A stretch of DNA of 64,000 nt from CAWAHD01 sp963781785 (GCA_963781785.1 CAWAHD010000002.1:3410001-3474000); one strand, 5' to 3'. Numbered from the stretch's first letter, positions 10,935 to 18,893 are shown. Numbers and translations are program-made. The notes: generated by a model not told the origin, from the sequence alone.

Positions 10935-11067
10935 CAGAGAATGTCGATCGCCTTTTCGTTGCGACGTCGAGGCACGAATGGCAGGGATTCTGGATCAATT
11001 CGCTTGATCGCGCGGGGCATCCGCTCAGGTTGGAAAGGTGGTGCACTGCCAAAATGTGCGGAAACGT

Positions 11068-11140
11068 CGATCGTCGCCTTTCGCTCCCGCGAAAGTGCGT
11101 GCATCGATCGTCGCCTTTCGCTCCCGCGAAAGTACGTGCT
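11068..11140. repeat. Two tandem ~37-bp units, each with a CTTTCGC/GCGAAAG hairpin
   Basis: Two adjacent units (11068-11104 and 11105-11140) share CGATCGTCGCCTTTCGC followed by TCCCGCGAAAGT. Inside each, CTTTCGC-TCCC-GCGAAAG forms a perfect 7-bp stem with a 4-base loop. Copy 2 of element A carries one such hairpin near 62109-62130. REP-like palindrome of the intergenic type. Confidence 0.7.
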
Positions 11141-11212
11141 CGCGACTGCCCGCCAAGAACCGGCCCAGCAGGCGGCCACCTTTCAGCTTCTCCAGGCGGG
11201 TCTGCCCGTTGT

Positions 11213-11498
11213 CTACACGACAATGCCACTCCAACGCTTGGTGACGGCTAGCAGGACCGGCCGGGACGCGTCGGCAAGTTGACCGGGGACGACCATGACA
11301 TCGTCGGAGGCCAGCAGCGAGTCTTCACCGCCGATGAGGTCGGGCGATGACAGGTCTTCCACAACGGCCTCGTAACCCAACTCGGCAATCGTCGCCTTGA
11401 GCCGGTCGAGCAGCCTGCCGACGGAGTCCGAGATCGGCGAATCCAGCCCAGGAAGCCCGGCGGGTGTTTGCAGGGAGAGCGACACGGGTTGCGTCCTC
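11213..11498 (-). other. Coding-like block inside element A copy 1, unidentified
   Basis: On the minus strand this block reads as protein-like sequence ending at a stop at 11213 (VGRLLDRLKATIAELGYEAVVEDL, then LLASDDVMVVPGQLAD). It has no credible start of its own: the frame runs upstream into the repeat shared with 62 kb. It is absent from copy 2 of element A. It may be the 3' end of a lost gene carried into the repeat. I do not recognise the family. Confidence 0.3.
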
Positions 11499-11734
11499 CA
11501 CGAAATAAGGAGGTCTTCGAAGCATCCCGGGTTTTCCCGGAGACGCGCGGCATGATTTCGCTCGAGATTCTTCGCCACCCATGAATTGAGCCCGTTCGCT
11601 GAAGAACGGAGGCACGGTCACAATCGGGGCAGACCAGTGCCTGGCCCGCGCGACGCCCCCGCGCCTCGATCATTAAGAAACCCGCCGCAGGCCGTCGAAC
11701 GTTTAGGTTGATTTCTTTACCGGGTTTCTTTACT

Positions 11735-13211
11735 CTGTACTTTCCGCGATTTTGTTCGCTGACCTCGCGAGACCACTCGGGTAGACGAATGCCGGTCCGT
11801 CCGGGACGATGGCGGTTACGAGACCTAACCATCAAACCGGACGGAGCCGACTATGACATCTTCGCACCAGGATGTGCCCGCATGCCAGTGGTTCTCGCGC
11901 CTCGCCGCATTCCTCGACCGGAGATCCGTCCCCAGGCTGGCCTGGCTGTTCCTTGGGGCGGTCTTGGCCCGCGGGCGGAGGACTGTCACAAGTTGGATCC
12001 GTGCCGCTGGCCTGAGCACCCAATTCCGACCCTGCTACACGACGGTCGCAGCCGCCGGCAAGAAGGCCAAGGACATCGCCGCCCGCCTGGTCTGCGAGGT
12101 AGTCGAGCCTTTGGTCGCCGACCTAGCGAGGCTCACCCTGGCAATCGACGACACGCCAACTCCGCGCTACGGGCCGCTCGTCCAGGGAGCCGGCACCCAT
12201 CACAACCCGACTCCTGGTCCGGCGGGTTCGCCACATGTTTACGGCCACATCTGGGTGGTGCTCGGGCTCCTGGCGGTTCATCCCCTGTGGGGAGTCATCG
12301 CGCTGCCGCTTTTGGCTCGGATGTACGTCCGAGTGAAGGACGTATCCGCAATCGACCCGCAGCATCGGCCCGAGTTCCAAACCAAGCTGGAGATGGCTGT
12401 CGAGCTGCTACGATGGGCACATTGCTGGCTTAAATACCTGGGCAAGCCGCTGTGGGTCGTGGTCGACGGGGCGTACGCCAAGGCCCCGTTCCTGAAGCCG
12501 GCGATGTCGCTGGGGATGACGGTTGTGAGCCGCCTGCGCAAGGACGCGGCGCTGTGGACGGTGCCGGGGCCCCGCGTGGCCAAGCGGCGGGGCAGGCCGC
12601 GGATCTATGGGGAGAACCGCATCGCGCTGGCCAAGCGAGCCGGGCAGCGTCGCGGCTGGACGACCGAGGTCTTCGAGCTCTACGGCAAGCCGGCGAAGAA
12701 GCGGTACAAGACGTTCGTGGCCACCTGGCGGCCGGTGGGCGGCCTCATCCGTGTCGTGCTGGTTGACGAGCCCGATGGGTGGGTGGCCTTCTTCTGCACC
12801 GACCCGAATGCGACTGTGGCTGAGATCCTGGCGACGGTCGCCGATCGGTTCGCCCTGGAGACCACGTTCCGCGATTGCAAGGAGATCGTCGGAGCCGGCC
12901 AGCAGCAGGTGCGGTTCGTGTGGGCAAGCATCGGTGCATTCCACATCTGCCTCTGGACGTTCACGATGACCGAGGCTTGGGCTTGGGCCCGGGACGAAGG
13001 CGAGTTAGTGGACCGCCAGGCGTCACCCTGGGATGATCCGAACCGCCGCCCGAGCCACGCCGACAAGCGTCGGGCCTGGCGTCGCGAATTGCTGGCTGAC
13101 GAAATTCACGGGGTTCTCCGACCGGGGGTCACCGAGGAAGAAATTCGAGCCGTCGCCGAGCGGCTACTTGCCCTCGCGGCTTGAGAGTACACTCAATCGC
13201 GGAAAGTACAG
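11735..13211 (+). mobile_element. Complete 1477-bp insertion sequence with 17-bp perfect terminal inverted repeats and 6-bp target duplication
   Basis: Ends are CTGTACTTTCCGCGATT at 11735-11751 and its exact reverse complement at 13195-13211. TTTACT flanks it directly at 11729-11734 and 13212-13217, the target duplication; a shared C makes 6 versus 7 bp ambiguous. The same flanks are continuous at 61780-61785 (AGTAAA on the other strand), which is the unoccupied site, so the boundaries are supported internally. It carries one transposase gene. The near-perfect ends imply a recent or recently active insertion. Confidence 0.93.
11853..13184 (+). CDS. DDE transposase of the IS (IS4/IS701-like, DDE_5-type)
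   Basis: 443 residues from ATG 11853, ending 27 bp before the right IS end. A DDE triad is visible: D99/D100 in LAIDDTPTPRYG, D205 in WVVVDGAYAK, and E336 in FALETTFRDCKE, with spacing and context typical of the RNase-H-fold transposases annotated as DDE_5/IS701-like. Basic patches (KRRGRPRIYG) could contact DNA. Length is full for the group and no frameshift is seen, so it is probably functional. It catalyses cut-and-paste movement of the 1477-bp element. Confidence 0.9.
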   Translation: MTSSHQDVPACQWFSRLAAFLDRRSVPRLAWLFLGAVLARGRRTVTSWIRAAGLSTQFRPCYTTVAAAGKKAKDIAARLVCEVVEPLVADLARLTLAIDDTPTPRYGPLVQGAGTHHNPTPGPAGSPHVYGHIWVVLGLLAVHPLWGVIALPLLARMYVRVKDVSAIDPQHRPEFQTKLEMAVELLRWAHCWLKYLGKPLWVVVDGAYAKAPFLKPAMSLGMTVVSRLRKDAALWTVPGPRVAKRRGRPRIYGENRIALAKRAGQRRGWTTEVFELYGKPAKKRYKTFVATWRPVGGLIRVVLVDEPDGWVAFFCTDPNATVAEILATVADRFALETTFRDCKEIVGAGQQQVRFVWASIGAFHICLWTFTMTEAWAWARDEGELVDRQASPWDDPNRRPSHADKRRAWRRELLADEIHGVLRPGVTEEEIRAVAERLLALAA

Positions 13212-13446
13212 TTTACTCCAAAAGGCAAGGAACAGCAAATCAGCACCAGCGACGAGCCGGGAGAAACGAAAACGTACGTTTCCTTTACTGCTTCAAAGCT
13301 TCATGGCGAAGGCAAGCCTCGAGACTTTATTTTCAGGATGGGATATGGGATTCTGTTGCGTCGTTCTAGACCTATAGAAGCCTCGGAAGGAATCCGGACG
13401 GGGCTGCGGAACTTGACCGCCTTCCATTGCCGCGAGCGAGAGCCAG

Positions 13447-13806
13447 ATGCTTCACGCTTCATGTCATTGCGGAGCAGTCCGCCTCGAAATCAGTCGAAAG
13501 CCTCGGACTTTGACCGAGTGCAACTGCTCCATCTGCGGACGACTTGCGGCACGATGGGCTTACTATTCAGCGAAATCCGTCCGGGTTCTTTGCAAACCGG
13601 AAGCCCTTCAAGCTTTCGTCTATAAGGACGGGACATACGAATACAACAACTGTAAAAAATGTGGATGTGTTACACATTATCGTCGTGTAAATACTAGCAA
13701 TAATAATAGAATTGCCGTCAATTCTCGAATGATGGTGCCGGAAGATGTGGCCTCGATCAAAGTCGCTAGGCTCGACGTACGCAAGGAAAGCAATCGTCCC
13801 TCCTGA
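13447..13806 (+). CDS. GFA/CENP-V-type zinc protein
   Basis: 119 residues beginning MLHASCHCGAVRLEI, the start signature of the GFA (glutathione-dependent formaldehyde-activating) fold. Zinc-binding cysteines are all present: CHCG near residue 6, CNCSIC near 26, and CKKCGC near 70. Full length for small family members. The family is often annotated as S-(hydroxymethyl)glutathione synthase, but most members are uncharacterised. Its 3' half (about 13620-13720) is clearly AT-richer than any neighbouring gene, and it sits between an IS and a resolvase remnant, so recent horizontal acquisition is likely. Confidence 0.85.
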   Translation: MLHASCHCGAVRLEISRKPRTLTECNCSICGRLAARWAYYSAKSVRVLCKPEALQAFVYKDGTYEYNNCKKCGCVTHYRRVNTSNNNRIAVNSRMMVPEDVASIKVARLDVRKESNRPS

Positions 13807-14006
13807 CCGCAGGGTTCCTTGGCGACGTGTCGGAGTATCGTCTTTCAAATATACCTTGAAGGCATAGCCAGTTGGGGAGATTGAAGTTGCCGGACCAGAC
13901 TTGGCAGGAAGCCTAACCAACCTTGGTCTTATTGATGAGTATCGACTTTGCCTCCACCCCATCGCTAGCCGGGCAACCCGGCGGGCGCTCGCTCCGCTCG
14001 CTTCCC

Positions 14007-14290
14007 TCAGACGCGGCGTGCCCTGCTGCCGCCGGCCGCCGCGACGTACTTGTAAAGCGTAGGCCTTGTGATACCGACCGCCTTGCAGATTTCGTCAATC
14101 TTGTGCTTTTTCTGCCTGTAAAGATCGGCGGCAACTGCCCGCTGCTTTTCGCCGAGCTTCGGCCGTCGGCCCCCTTTCCTGCCCCTCGCCCTGGCCGCTG
14201 CCAGCCCCGCGTACGTCCGTTCGCGGATCAGGTTACGCTCAAACTCCGCGAGTGCTCCAAAAATGTGAAACACCAGCTTGCCGTCGGGCC
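14007..14290 (-). pseudogene. C-terminal remnant of a Tn3/Hin-type serine recombinase
   Basis: The segment encodes GKLVFHIFGALAEFERNLIRER, then a basic AARARGRKGGR hinge and a Hin-like helix-turn-helix (IDEICKAVGITRPTLYKYVA) up to the stop at 14007. This is the E-helix and DNA-binding domain of a resolvase/invertase. The N-terminal catalytic domain with the active Ser is missing: homology stops near 14290 and the upstream sequence is unrelated. It is therefore a truncated remnant that cannot catalyse recombination, marking the strip as a former mobile region. Confidence 0.85.
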
Positions 14291-14461
14291 GTGGAGGAAC
14301 TGCTAAGCGTTGTGGTGCTTCCGGCCCGCCAGGGATCGCTGTCCGCCCTCGACAGGCCGAACCGCCCGCAGGGACCAACCTGACGACGCTATCTCCAAAG
14401 GTCTTGCCTTTCGCGGCGTCTATCCCGTACGGTAAAAACAACCCCGAAAAAGGAGTATCCC

Positions 14462-15418
14462 ATGAGAGTATTGCTGGCCGCGATCCCGTTTGTATTCCCC
14501 GTCTTCGTCGCCGCCCAAGACTCCGTCGGCTCCGTCAAAGTCTCCCCTCACCGGATCACGCCCGAAATGAAGGCCAAGACGGAAACCATCGCCCGGGCAC
14601 TCGAGGGTCTCACGCCCGCAGGCTTCACGAAAAAGAGCCTTGTTGAACGCTACACCGAAGCCAACTTGTACGAGAAGATCGACGGCCGGTCCGAACTGTT
14701 TCAGTCCTACGACGTGACGGGCATGACCTTCGTCACCTTCTCCAAAGCGGACGACCCAGGCAAATTCATCGACGTCTTCCTGTACGACATGACCACCCCC
14801 CTCGGCGCCTTCGGCGTCTATTCGGTCGAGCGCCCGTCTGGCAGCAAGGCCATCGCAACCGGCGACGGCGGCCACCGCACCGGGGCGGATTTATTCTTCC
14901 GGAAGGGCCAATACTATGCGTCGATCCTGACATCGGGACCCGACAAGGAGCTCCAGAAAGCGGTATCGGCCTTGGCTGATACACTGGCGAATCGCCTGAA
15001 AGGCGAAGCGGCGGAGCTATGGGGTCTCGCCATGCTCCCGGCGAAGGATCGGATCGACGATTCGGTCCAATACCTCATGGTCGATGCCCTGGGGCTCGAC
15101 TTCCTGACCAACGCGTTCATGGCCCAATACCGCGACGGCGAGGCCAGGTTCACCGGCTTCGTCGCGCACTGCAAATCAGCTAATCACGCCGCAGAAGTCC
15201 TGGCCAAGTACAAGGCCCACTTCGAAGAATTCGGCGACATGGCCGAACCGGCCAAAATCGAAGGGGCGTCGGTCATGTTCGCCGAGGTGGGCGGCGGCGA
15301 CTTCGACGGCGCCTGCCAGGTCGGCGACGTCATCGCCGGCGTCACGGCGGTCAAGGGCCGCGACGCGGCCGTCAAGGCCATGACCTTCCTGCTCAAAGGA
15401 CTGAAGATCCCGAAATGA
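14462..15418 (+). CDS. Exported DUF6599-like protein
   Basis: ATG 14462 is preceded by AAAGGAG at good spacing. The first ~18 residues form a signal peptide (MRVLLAAIPFVFPVFVAAQ). The rest (to 318 aa) resembles the DUF6599 family: an N-terminal region with YEKIDGRSELFQSYDV, then FVTFSKADDPGKFIDVFLYDM and GAFGVYSVERP, and a duplicated alpha/beta half toward the C-terminus. Family assignment is from memory of its pattern; the biochemical role is unknown. It is transcribed away from the resolvase remnant and lies alone. Confidence 0.65.
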   Translation: MRVLLAAIPFVFPVFVAAQDSVGSVKVSPHRITPEMKAKTETIARALEGLTPAGFTKKSLVERYTEANLYEKIDGRSELFQSYDVTGMTFVTFSKADDPGKFIDVFLYDMTTPLGAFGVYSVERPSGSKAIATGDGGHRTGADLFFRKGQYYASILTSGPDKELQKAVSALADTLANRLKGEAAELWGLAMLPAKDRIDDSVQYLMVDALGLDFLTNAFMAQYRDGEARFTGFVAHCKSANHAAEVLAKYKAHFEEFGDMAEPAKIEGASVMFAEVGGGDFDGACQVGDVIAGVTAVKGRDAAVKAMTFLLKGLKIPK

Positions 15419-15437
15419 CCTGGCGCGGCGTCTGCCG

Positions 15438-15530
15438 TTAGGCCAAGAGGTTGGCCATTCCCTGCGGATCGGGGTCAACCTCCAGCTCTTCCAGCATCAT
15501 CGACAGACCGTTCGCCCGCATCGAGGGCAT
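15438..15530 (-). other. Coding-like tail downstream of the aldo/keto reductase, unidentified
   Basis: From ATG 15530 to the TAA at 15438-15440 the minus strand reads MPSMRANGLSMMLEELEVDP and ends in MANLLA. The frame is open further upstream to about the reductase stop, with protein-like composition (DADRFLFAAPPEG). It could be a tiny gene, a remnant of a lost gene, or a reductase extension after a missing base. I do not recognise it. Confidence 0.25.
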
Positions 15531-15613
15531 GTCGGCGCGGCGAATGGTGCGCTCGGCGCCTCGGCGAAGGACACCCTCAGGCGGCGCGGCAAACAAAAAA
15601 CGGTCGGCGTCGA

Positions 15614-16648
15614 TCAAGCCCTGGTGAAGAGCTCCGCCGAGCGCCGAACGGCTGCGAGGTTCTCTTTGAAATGGGCGAAGTTCTGCATGTCGGAATTAAC
15701 CACGTCGACGCCGTGGGCGAGTACAAACGCGTAGGACCGTTGCCAGGGCGAAAGCCCCGATTGCATAAGCTTGTCGCTGTAGTGTCCGTCGAAGGCGTTC
15801 GCCAACTCCTTACCGCCGCGGGACGATAAGTAGCGGGCCGCCTTCATACCGACGAGACCGATGCCGGCGTCCCGGGCGCGCTGCAGTGTGGGCTGAAGCT
15901 CGACCATCTTCGGCGTGCCGGGGAGGAGACTTTTTGAATCCCAGTCGTACCACCCGGCGGGGGTGATGGCGATCATGGCGAGGTCGTACCAGCCCGTTCC
16001 AATCATGGCCTCGAGCACTTGCTGCGCCCGCTTGTGGGTACTCACGCCCCAATGGCCCACCTTTCCGGCCTGTTTCGCCTTGAGGAAGGCCTCATGCAGT
16101 TGCTCGCAACGAACGACCTCCGGTTCGCCGACGCCCATGAGGTAGTAGGCGTCCACATAGTCGGTACCCAGATCGGTGAGGCTCGCATTGAGCAGCCCCG
16201 TCCAGTAATCGGCCAAAAACTTGCCTTGCTCGACGGTCAACGGCTTGCCTGGTTCGTAGCCGTCAATGGGACGCAAAGGCGCTTTGGACGTGACCCAGAT
16301 CTTGCCGCGGTGCGCAGCGAAGAAGGGGGCGAAGGCGCGCTCGCTACCCTTGTAATAGGCGTTGGAGCCGAGATCGTAGAAGTTCACGCCCGCGTCGAAC
16401 GCCGCCGTGAGCAACCGAACGGCCTTCCCGCCCATCAACGCCGCCCCGCCGCCGAAAACGAGGTGGCTGCACATGAAATTCGCCCGCCCGAGCTTGCGGT
16501 AGGGCATGCCGCTCCGCTCGTTGCGGTGGATCAGGCCGTCGACCGGCGCGTCCTGGGCCCGCGCCGACGGCGCGACGGCCGCCGTGGCAGTGGCGGCGGC
16601 GGTGGTCTTGATGAATGCCCGGCGGTTCATCTCGTACGGCGCGGTCAT
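15614..16648 (-). CDS. Tat-exported aldo/keto reductase
   Basis: I start at ATG 16648 (AGGGG upstream). A twin-arginine signal follows: MNRRAFIKTT and an Ala-rich stretch cut near SARA. The reductase barrel then shows GMPYRKLGRANFMCSHLVFGGG, FYDLGSNAYYKGSE (Asp and Tyr of the AKR tetrad) and KIWVTSKAP (Lys). The position usually held by the fourth residue, His, reads YYLMG, so the tetrad is altered, as in other planctomycete secreted AKRs. About 344 residues, normal for the Tat-AKR group. Likely periplasmic; substrate unknown. Monocistronic by spacing. Confidence 0.85.
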   Translation of the reverse strand: MTAPYEMNRRAFIKTTAAATATAAVAPSARAQDAPVDGLIHRNERSGMPYRKLGRANFMCSHLVFGGGAALMGGKAVRLLTAAFDAGVNFYDLGSNAYYKGSERAFAPFFAAHRGKIWVTSKAPLRPIDGYEPGKPLTVEQGKFLADYWTGLLNASLTDLGTDYVDAYYLMGVGEPEVVRCEQLHEAFLKAKQAGKVGHWGVSTHKRAQQVLEAMIGTGWYDLAMIAITPAGWYDWDSKSLLPGTPKMVELQPTLQRARDAGIGLVGMKAARYLSSRGGKELANAFDGHYSDKLMQSGLSPWQRSYAFVLAHGVDVVNSDMQNFAHFKENLAAVRRSAELFTRA

Positions 16649-17228
16649 GGCGCTACCCCTGCAGTTGGACGATCCCGGCATTATTACACCCCACCACTCT
16701 AGGCTGGACGGGCGCATCGCGTCAACCTTTGCCGCCTTTCGCCAGCGATTCCTGTGACTTCTTTCTGGAGAATCAGGCCACAGTCGCATCGATTACGACA
16801 AGTTCGTCGCAACAACCTCCGCGATAGCTGACGCAAGGCATTGTTTATCCGTTGGCAGCGTCGCATCTATTTCCAAAAGTGACAATTCCGACAGTAGTAA
16901 ACCAAAGGGAGGTTTGATTGACTGCTCCTCGCCCATGCTGGATCCGGCGGCGGCCGATCGGACTTGGCTCAAATCCAGGGATGCTTGGCCGCGCACCGAT
17001 TCTTTTCTTTCATCATGACGTAGTCATCACATAGCGTCTTGGGGACGCCAAGACACGCATTGCAGTTGGGCACTGGCGGGCCAACCAAACCAGATGGTCA
17101 CCGCTTAGTTTCAGCCTGACAACTGCTCGTGGCCAACCGATTTTTCTGCTTCTGCTCTCACGATGAAATGAGGGAGCGATTCCCGTCGCTGCTGGCCGGT
17201 GCGACCGCGGCGGTCGGTCTGGCCGTCT
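16649..17228. other. 580-bp intergenic region with one hairpin
   Basis: No supported gene. The only clear structure is a hairpin at 17036-17054, GTCTTGG-GGACG-CCAAGAC (perfect 7-bp stem, 5-base loop), without a T-run. It could be a terminator-like structure beyond the toxin gene, which reads toward it on the minus strand. Confidence 0.5.
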
Positions 17229-17657
17229 TCAGGGTGGACTGAACATCACGACGCCGGCGGCAACAGCGGCGGTTTTCAGCTCGCCATCGTTGCACGCCAG
17301 CGGCAGTCCCCGGCGGATGGCCAGCTCCAGATAGGCGGCGTCATAGGCCGAAAGCTGGTAAGCTCTGGCCAACTGCACGATGTCGCCGAATGCCCGGCTG
17401 CCGGTTCCCTCATCGACGACGATGGGCAGCGCTTCGAGGAGCACAAGGAAACGCCTGCTGCGGGCCTCGTCCAGCCGCTTGCGGCGTTCGCCCATGATGG
17501 TGGCATTGGCGACTTCGAGCGGCCAGATGGACGGCACCACGGCGCGCTTGCCGGCCAGGCTGTCGCGGACGCCATCGGTGAAGGGAGTCGCTTCGTCATC
17601 GAAGCACCAGGCCATGGTGACCGCGCAGCCGAGGACGAATTCTTCCTGAGTTTGCAT
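17229..17657 (-). CDS. PIN-domain toxin (VapC-like) with a Gly in place of the first catalytic Asp
   Basis: From ATG 17657 (a TTG at 17663 is also possible) the product is 142 residues. It follows the PIN fold: FVLGCAVTMAWCFDDE, WPLEVANA, RRKRLDEAR, LARAYQLSAYDAAYLELA and RGLPLACND. Known family role: Mg-dependent RNase cutting tRNA or mRNA, held inactive by the antitoxin. The first acidic residue, normally LDCSVTMAW, is Gly10 here. The acidic residues at YDAAYLE and CND remain. The gene lies 24 bp after the antitoxin in one operon. Either the toxin is catalytically weakened or this base is an error. Confidence 0.85.
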   Translation of the reverse strand: MQTQEEFVLGCAVTMAWCFDDEATPFTDGVRDSLAGKRAVVPSIWPLEVANATIMGERRKRLDEARSRRFLVLLEALPIVVDEGTGSRAFGDIVQLARAYQLSAYDAAYLELAIRRGLPLACNDGELKTAAVAAGVVMFSPP

Positions 17658-17681
17658 AGGCAAATCCGCTCGTGATGCGGG

Positions 17682-17930
17682 TCAGAAGCGACGTCCTTCC
17701 TCGATCAGATCGCGGACGGTGACGCCTGCGCCGAGCGTGTTGCCCTTGCTGAAGACTTTCAGCTCCTCGATGACCTGCCGCACGTTGGGCTTGGGTTTGG
17801 CCGGTACGGCGGGCACGAGCCGGGCCACTGGCTTGCCGTGCTTGGTGATGGTGAATTCCTCGCCTTGGGCCACACGCTCCAGGAGCTGGGGCAAATGGGT
17901 CTTGGCCTCAAATGATCCGACCGTTTCCAT
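17682..17930 (-). CDS. Phd/YefM-type antitoxin
   Basis: 83 residues from ATG 17930, chosen over GTG 17936 because GAGGAG lies seven bases upstream. The N-terminal half is a Phd/YefM DNA-binding fold (SFEAKTHLPQLLERVAQGEEFTIT, then KHGKPVARLVP), and the C-terminal tail (VRDLIEEGRRF) is the usual toxin-binding segment. It is first in an operon with the PIN gene. Known behaviour: the antitoxin binds a palindrome at its own promoter; a matching palindrome is present immediately upstream. Confidence 0.88.
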   Translation of the reverse strand: METVGSFEAKTHLPQLLERVAQGEEFTITKHGKPVARLVPAVPAKPKPNVRQVIEELKVFSKGNTLGAGVTVRDLIEEGRRF

Positions 17931-17960
17931 GAACACTCTCCTCTGTAGGATTCAACTGGT

Positions 17961-17996
17961 ATAGACTAGTCTATTAGAAATCCTCGTTCTTGCCAA
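17961..17996 (-). promoter_or_regulatory. Promoter and palindromic operator of the toxin-antitoxin operon
   Basis: On the minus strand, TTGGCA (17996-17991) and TAGACT (17973-17968) are separated by exactly 17 bp, a good sigma-70-like pair 38 bp before the antitoxin ATG. A perfect 14-bp palindrome, ATAGACTAGTCTAT (17961-17974), overlaps the -10. This is where Phd/YefM proteins bind for autoregulation, so the operator call is well supported by position, though not proven. Confidence 0.75.
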
Positions 17997-18123
17997 GCCA
18001 GAAACGGTAAGTGCCCCCATCACCCCAGCCCAAGAAGGTTGGGCTGCACGGGTTCTCCCGACCTGGGCGATTTGACGGCATGTATGGACGGCGCACGTTA
18101 TTCCGGCGCTCATCGCCTGTCGT

Positions 18124-18180
18124 GCCCATAGATCTCATAGATCTCACTCGCGCGGACCGTGAGATCTATCGAGATCTATT
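18124..18180. repeat. Long near-perfect hairpin in element B copy 1
   Basis: Left arm ATAGATCTCATAGATCTCAC and right arm GTGAGATCTATCGAGATC(TAT) pair over about 20 bp with one or two single-base bulges around a GC-rich loop of about 11 bases. The same hairpin recurs at about 60580-60636 in copy 2, with a different loop, so the stem is conserved while the loop varies. Confidence 0.75.
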
Positions 18181-18356
18181 GGAGCTGGCGTGAGATCTAT
18201 GGAGCCGGCGTGGCATCTATGGCACGCATGGAGCCGGCGTGGCATCTATGGCACGCATGGAACCGGCGTGGCATCTATGGCACGCATGGAGCCGGCGTGG
18301 CATCTATGGCACGCATGGAGCCGGCGTGGCATCCATGGAGCTGGCGTGAGATCGAT
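18181..18356 (+). repeat. Tandem array of 20- and 29-bp units
   Basis: Seven units: a 20-bp GGAGCTGGCGTGAGATCTAT, four 29-bp units (GGAGCCGGCGTGGCATCTAT plus GGCACGCAT), and two 20-bp units. The 29-bp form is the 20-bp form plus a nine-base extension. Copy 2 (about 60461-60584) has the same vocabulary in a different order and number, so the array evolves by unit gain and loss. Confidence 0.9.
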
Positions 18357-18580
18357 GGCTGAGACAGATCCATGCTTCGGCGGATCACGTCAGTGCACCG
18401 CAGCGAAACGGAAACCACGCTGCAAACATGCCACCGCTTGCCACTTTCCTGCCACTTCAGAAGTACAGTCATAAGACACGTAAGCTCAACTCGCCTTTGC
18501 GGTTGCGCAAGGTAGTACCCTCGCCACACGAGGGTGCGCCAACGAGTGCCGGTTTTGCCACTTCTCCGTGGCCCATTGCC

Positions 18581-18893
18581 GATGTTCAGCCGTTCATGGA
18601 ACGGTTGCGTTGTTTTCACCTACAGGTTCCCCAGCGGCAATGCCCAGAACTCCAAACGTCTTGGTCACCTCATCAGCCCGGCACGTGATCGATCCTGATT
18701 TCAACCCGATCGCCGCGGACACAAATGCATGCATGGTCCGACTGTAATTCGATTGGGGTTTGAAATCTCCAGCCAGATTATTTACCCTACCCTGCGGGAA
18801 AGTTCTCAACTTTCCCAGTCACGACCTTTCCGCGATCCAAAGGCTGGGGGGTTCCAGCTCGGTCCGGGGGGTCTTTCTCAAGGAGATGCATCG
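18581..18893. other. Intergenic leader upstream of the Cys-rich protein gene, with a perfect inverted repeat
   Basis: No gene is supported. At 18796-18816 lies GGGAAAGTT-CTC-AACTTTCCC, a perfect 9-bp inverted repeat with a 3-base spacer, about 78 bp before the ATG at 18894. There is no T-run after it, so operator or mRNA leader hairpin is more likely than terminator. Confidence 0.55.

Larger units (their letters stand above)
10935..13275. repeat. Dispersed element A, copy 1 (interrupted by the IS at 11735-13211)
   Basis: The flanks of the IS, read on the minus strand, match 61725-62250 read on the plus strand. The best-matched blocks are 11498-11734 plus 13212-13275 (about 90% by eye), 11140-11190, and a diverged block at about 10935-11068. 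Copy 1 contains an extra ~290-bp block (11210-11498) and two tandem 37-bp units absent from copy 2. Arms of the form GCGAAAG are part of it. It is an old intergenic repeat family; whether it is a mobile-element relic or a transcribed structure cannot be told from sequence alone. Confidence 0.75.
18026..18580 (+). repeat. Dispersed element B, copy 1
   Basis: Matches 60741-60060 on the opposite strand over its length. Order: a small hairpin (CAGCCCAA-GAAGG-TTGGGCTG, 18026-18046, in this copy only), a conserved lead (GCGATTTGACGGCATGTATG region), a long imperfect hairpin around 18124-18180 built from AGATCTC/GAGATCT arms, a tandem array (18181-18356), then a conserved tail (GGCGGATCACGTCA to about 18580). 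The tail in both copies can be read as MPPLATFLPL plus similar residues, but I see no ribosome site and treat it as non-coding. Confidence 0.8.

Noticed and set aside
18181..18356. CRISPR array
   Set aside because: Units are contiguous without unique spacers, and no cas genes are present.
18159..18474. Open frames through the tandem array reading as MEPAWHLWHAW-type repeats
   Set aside because: They are by-products of the 20/29-bp array in several frames, have no ribosome site or stable domain, and the second copy scrambles the order.
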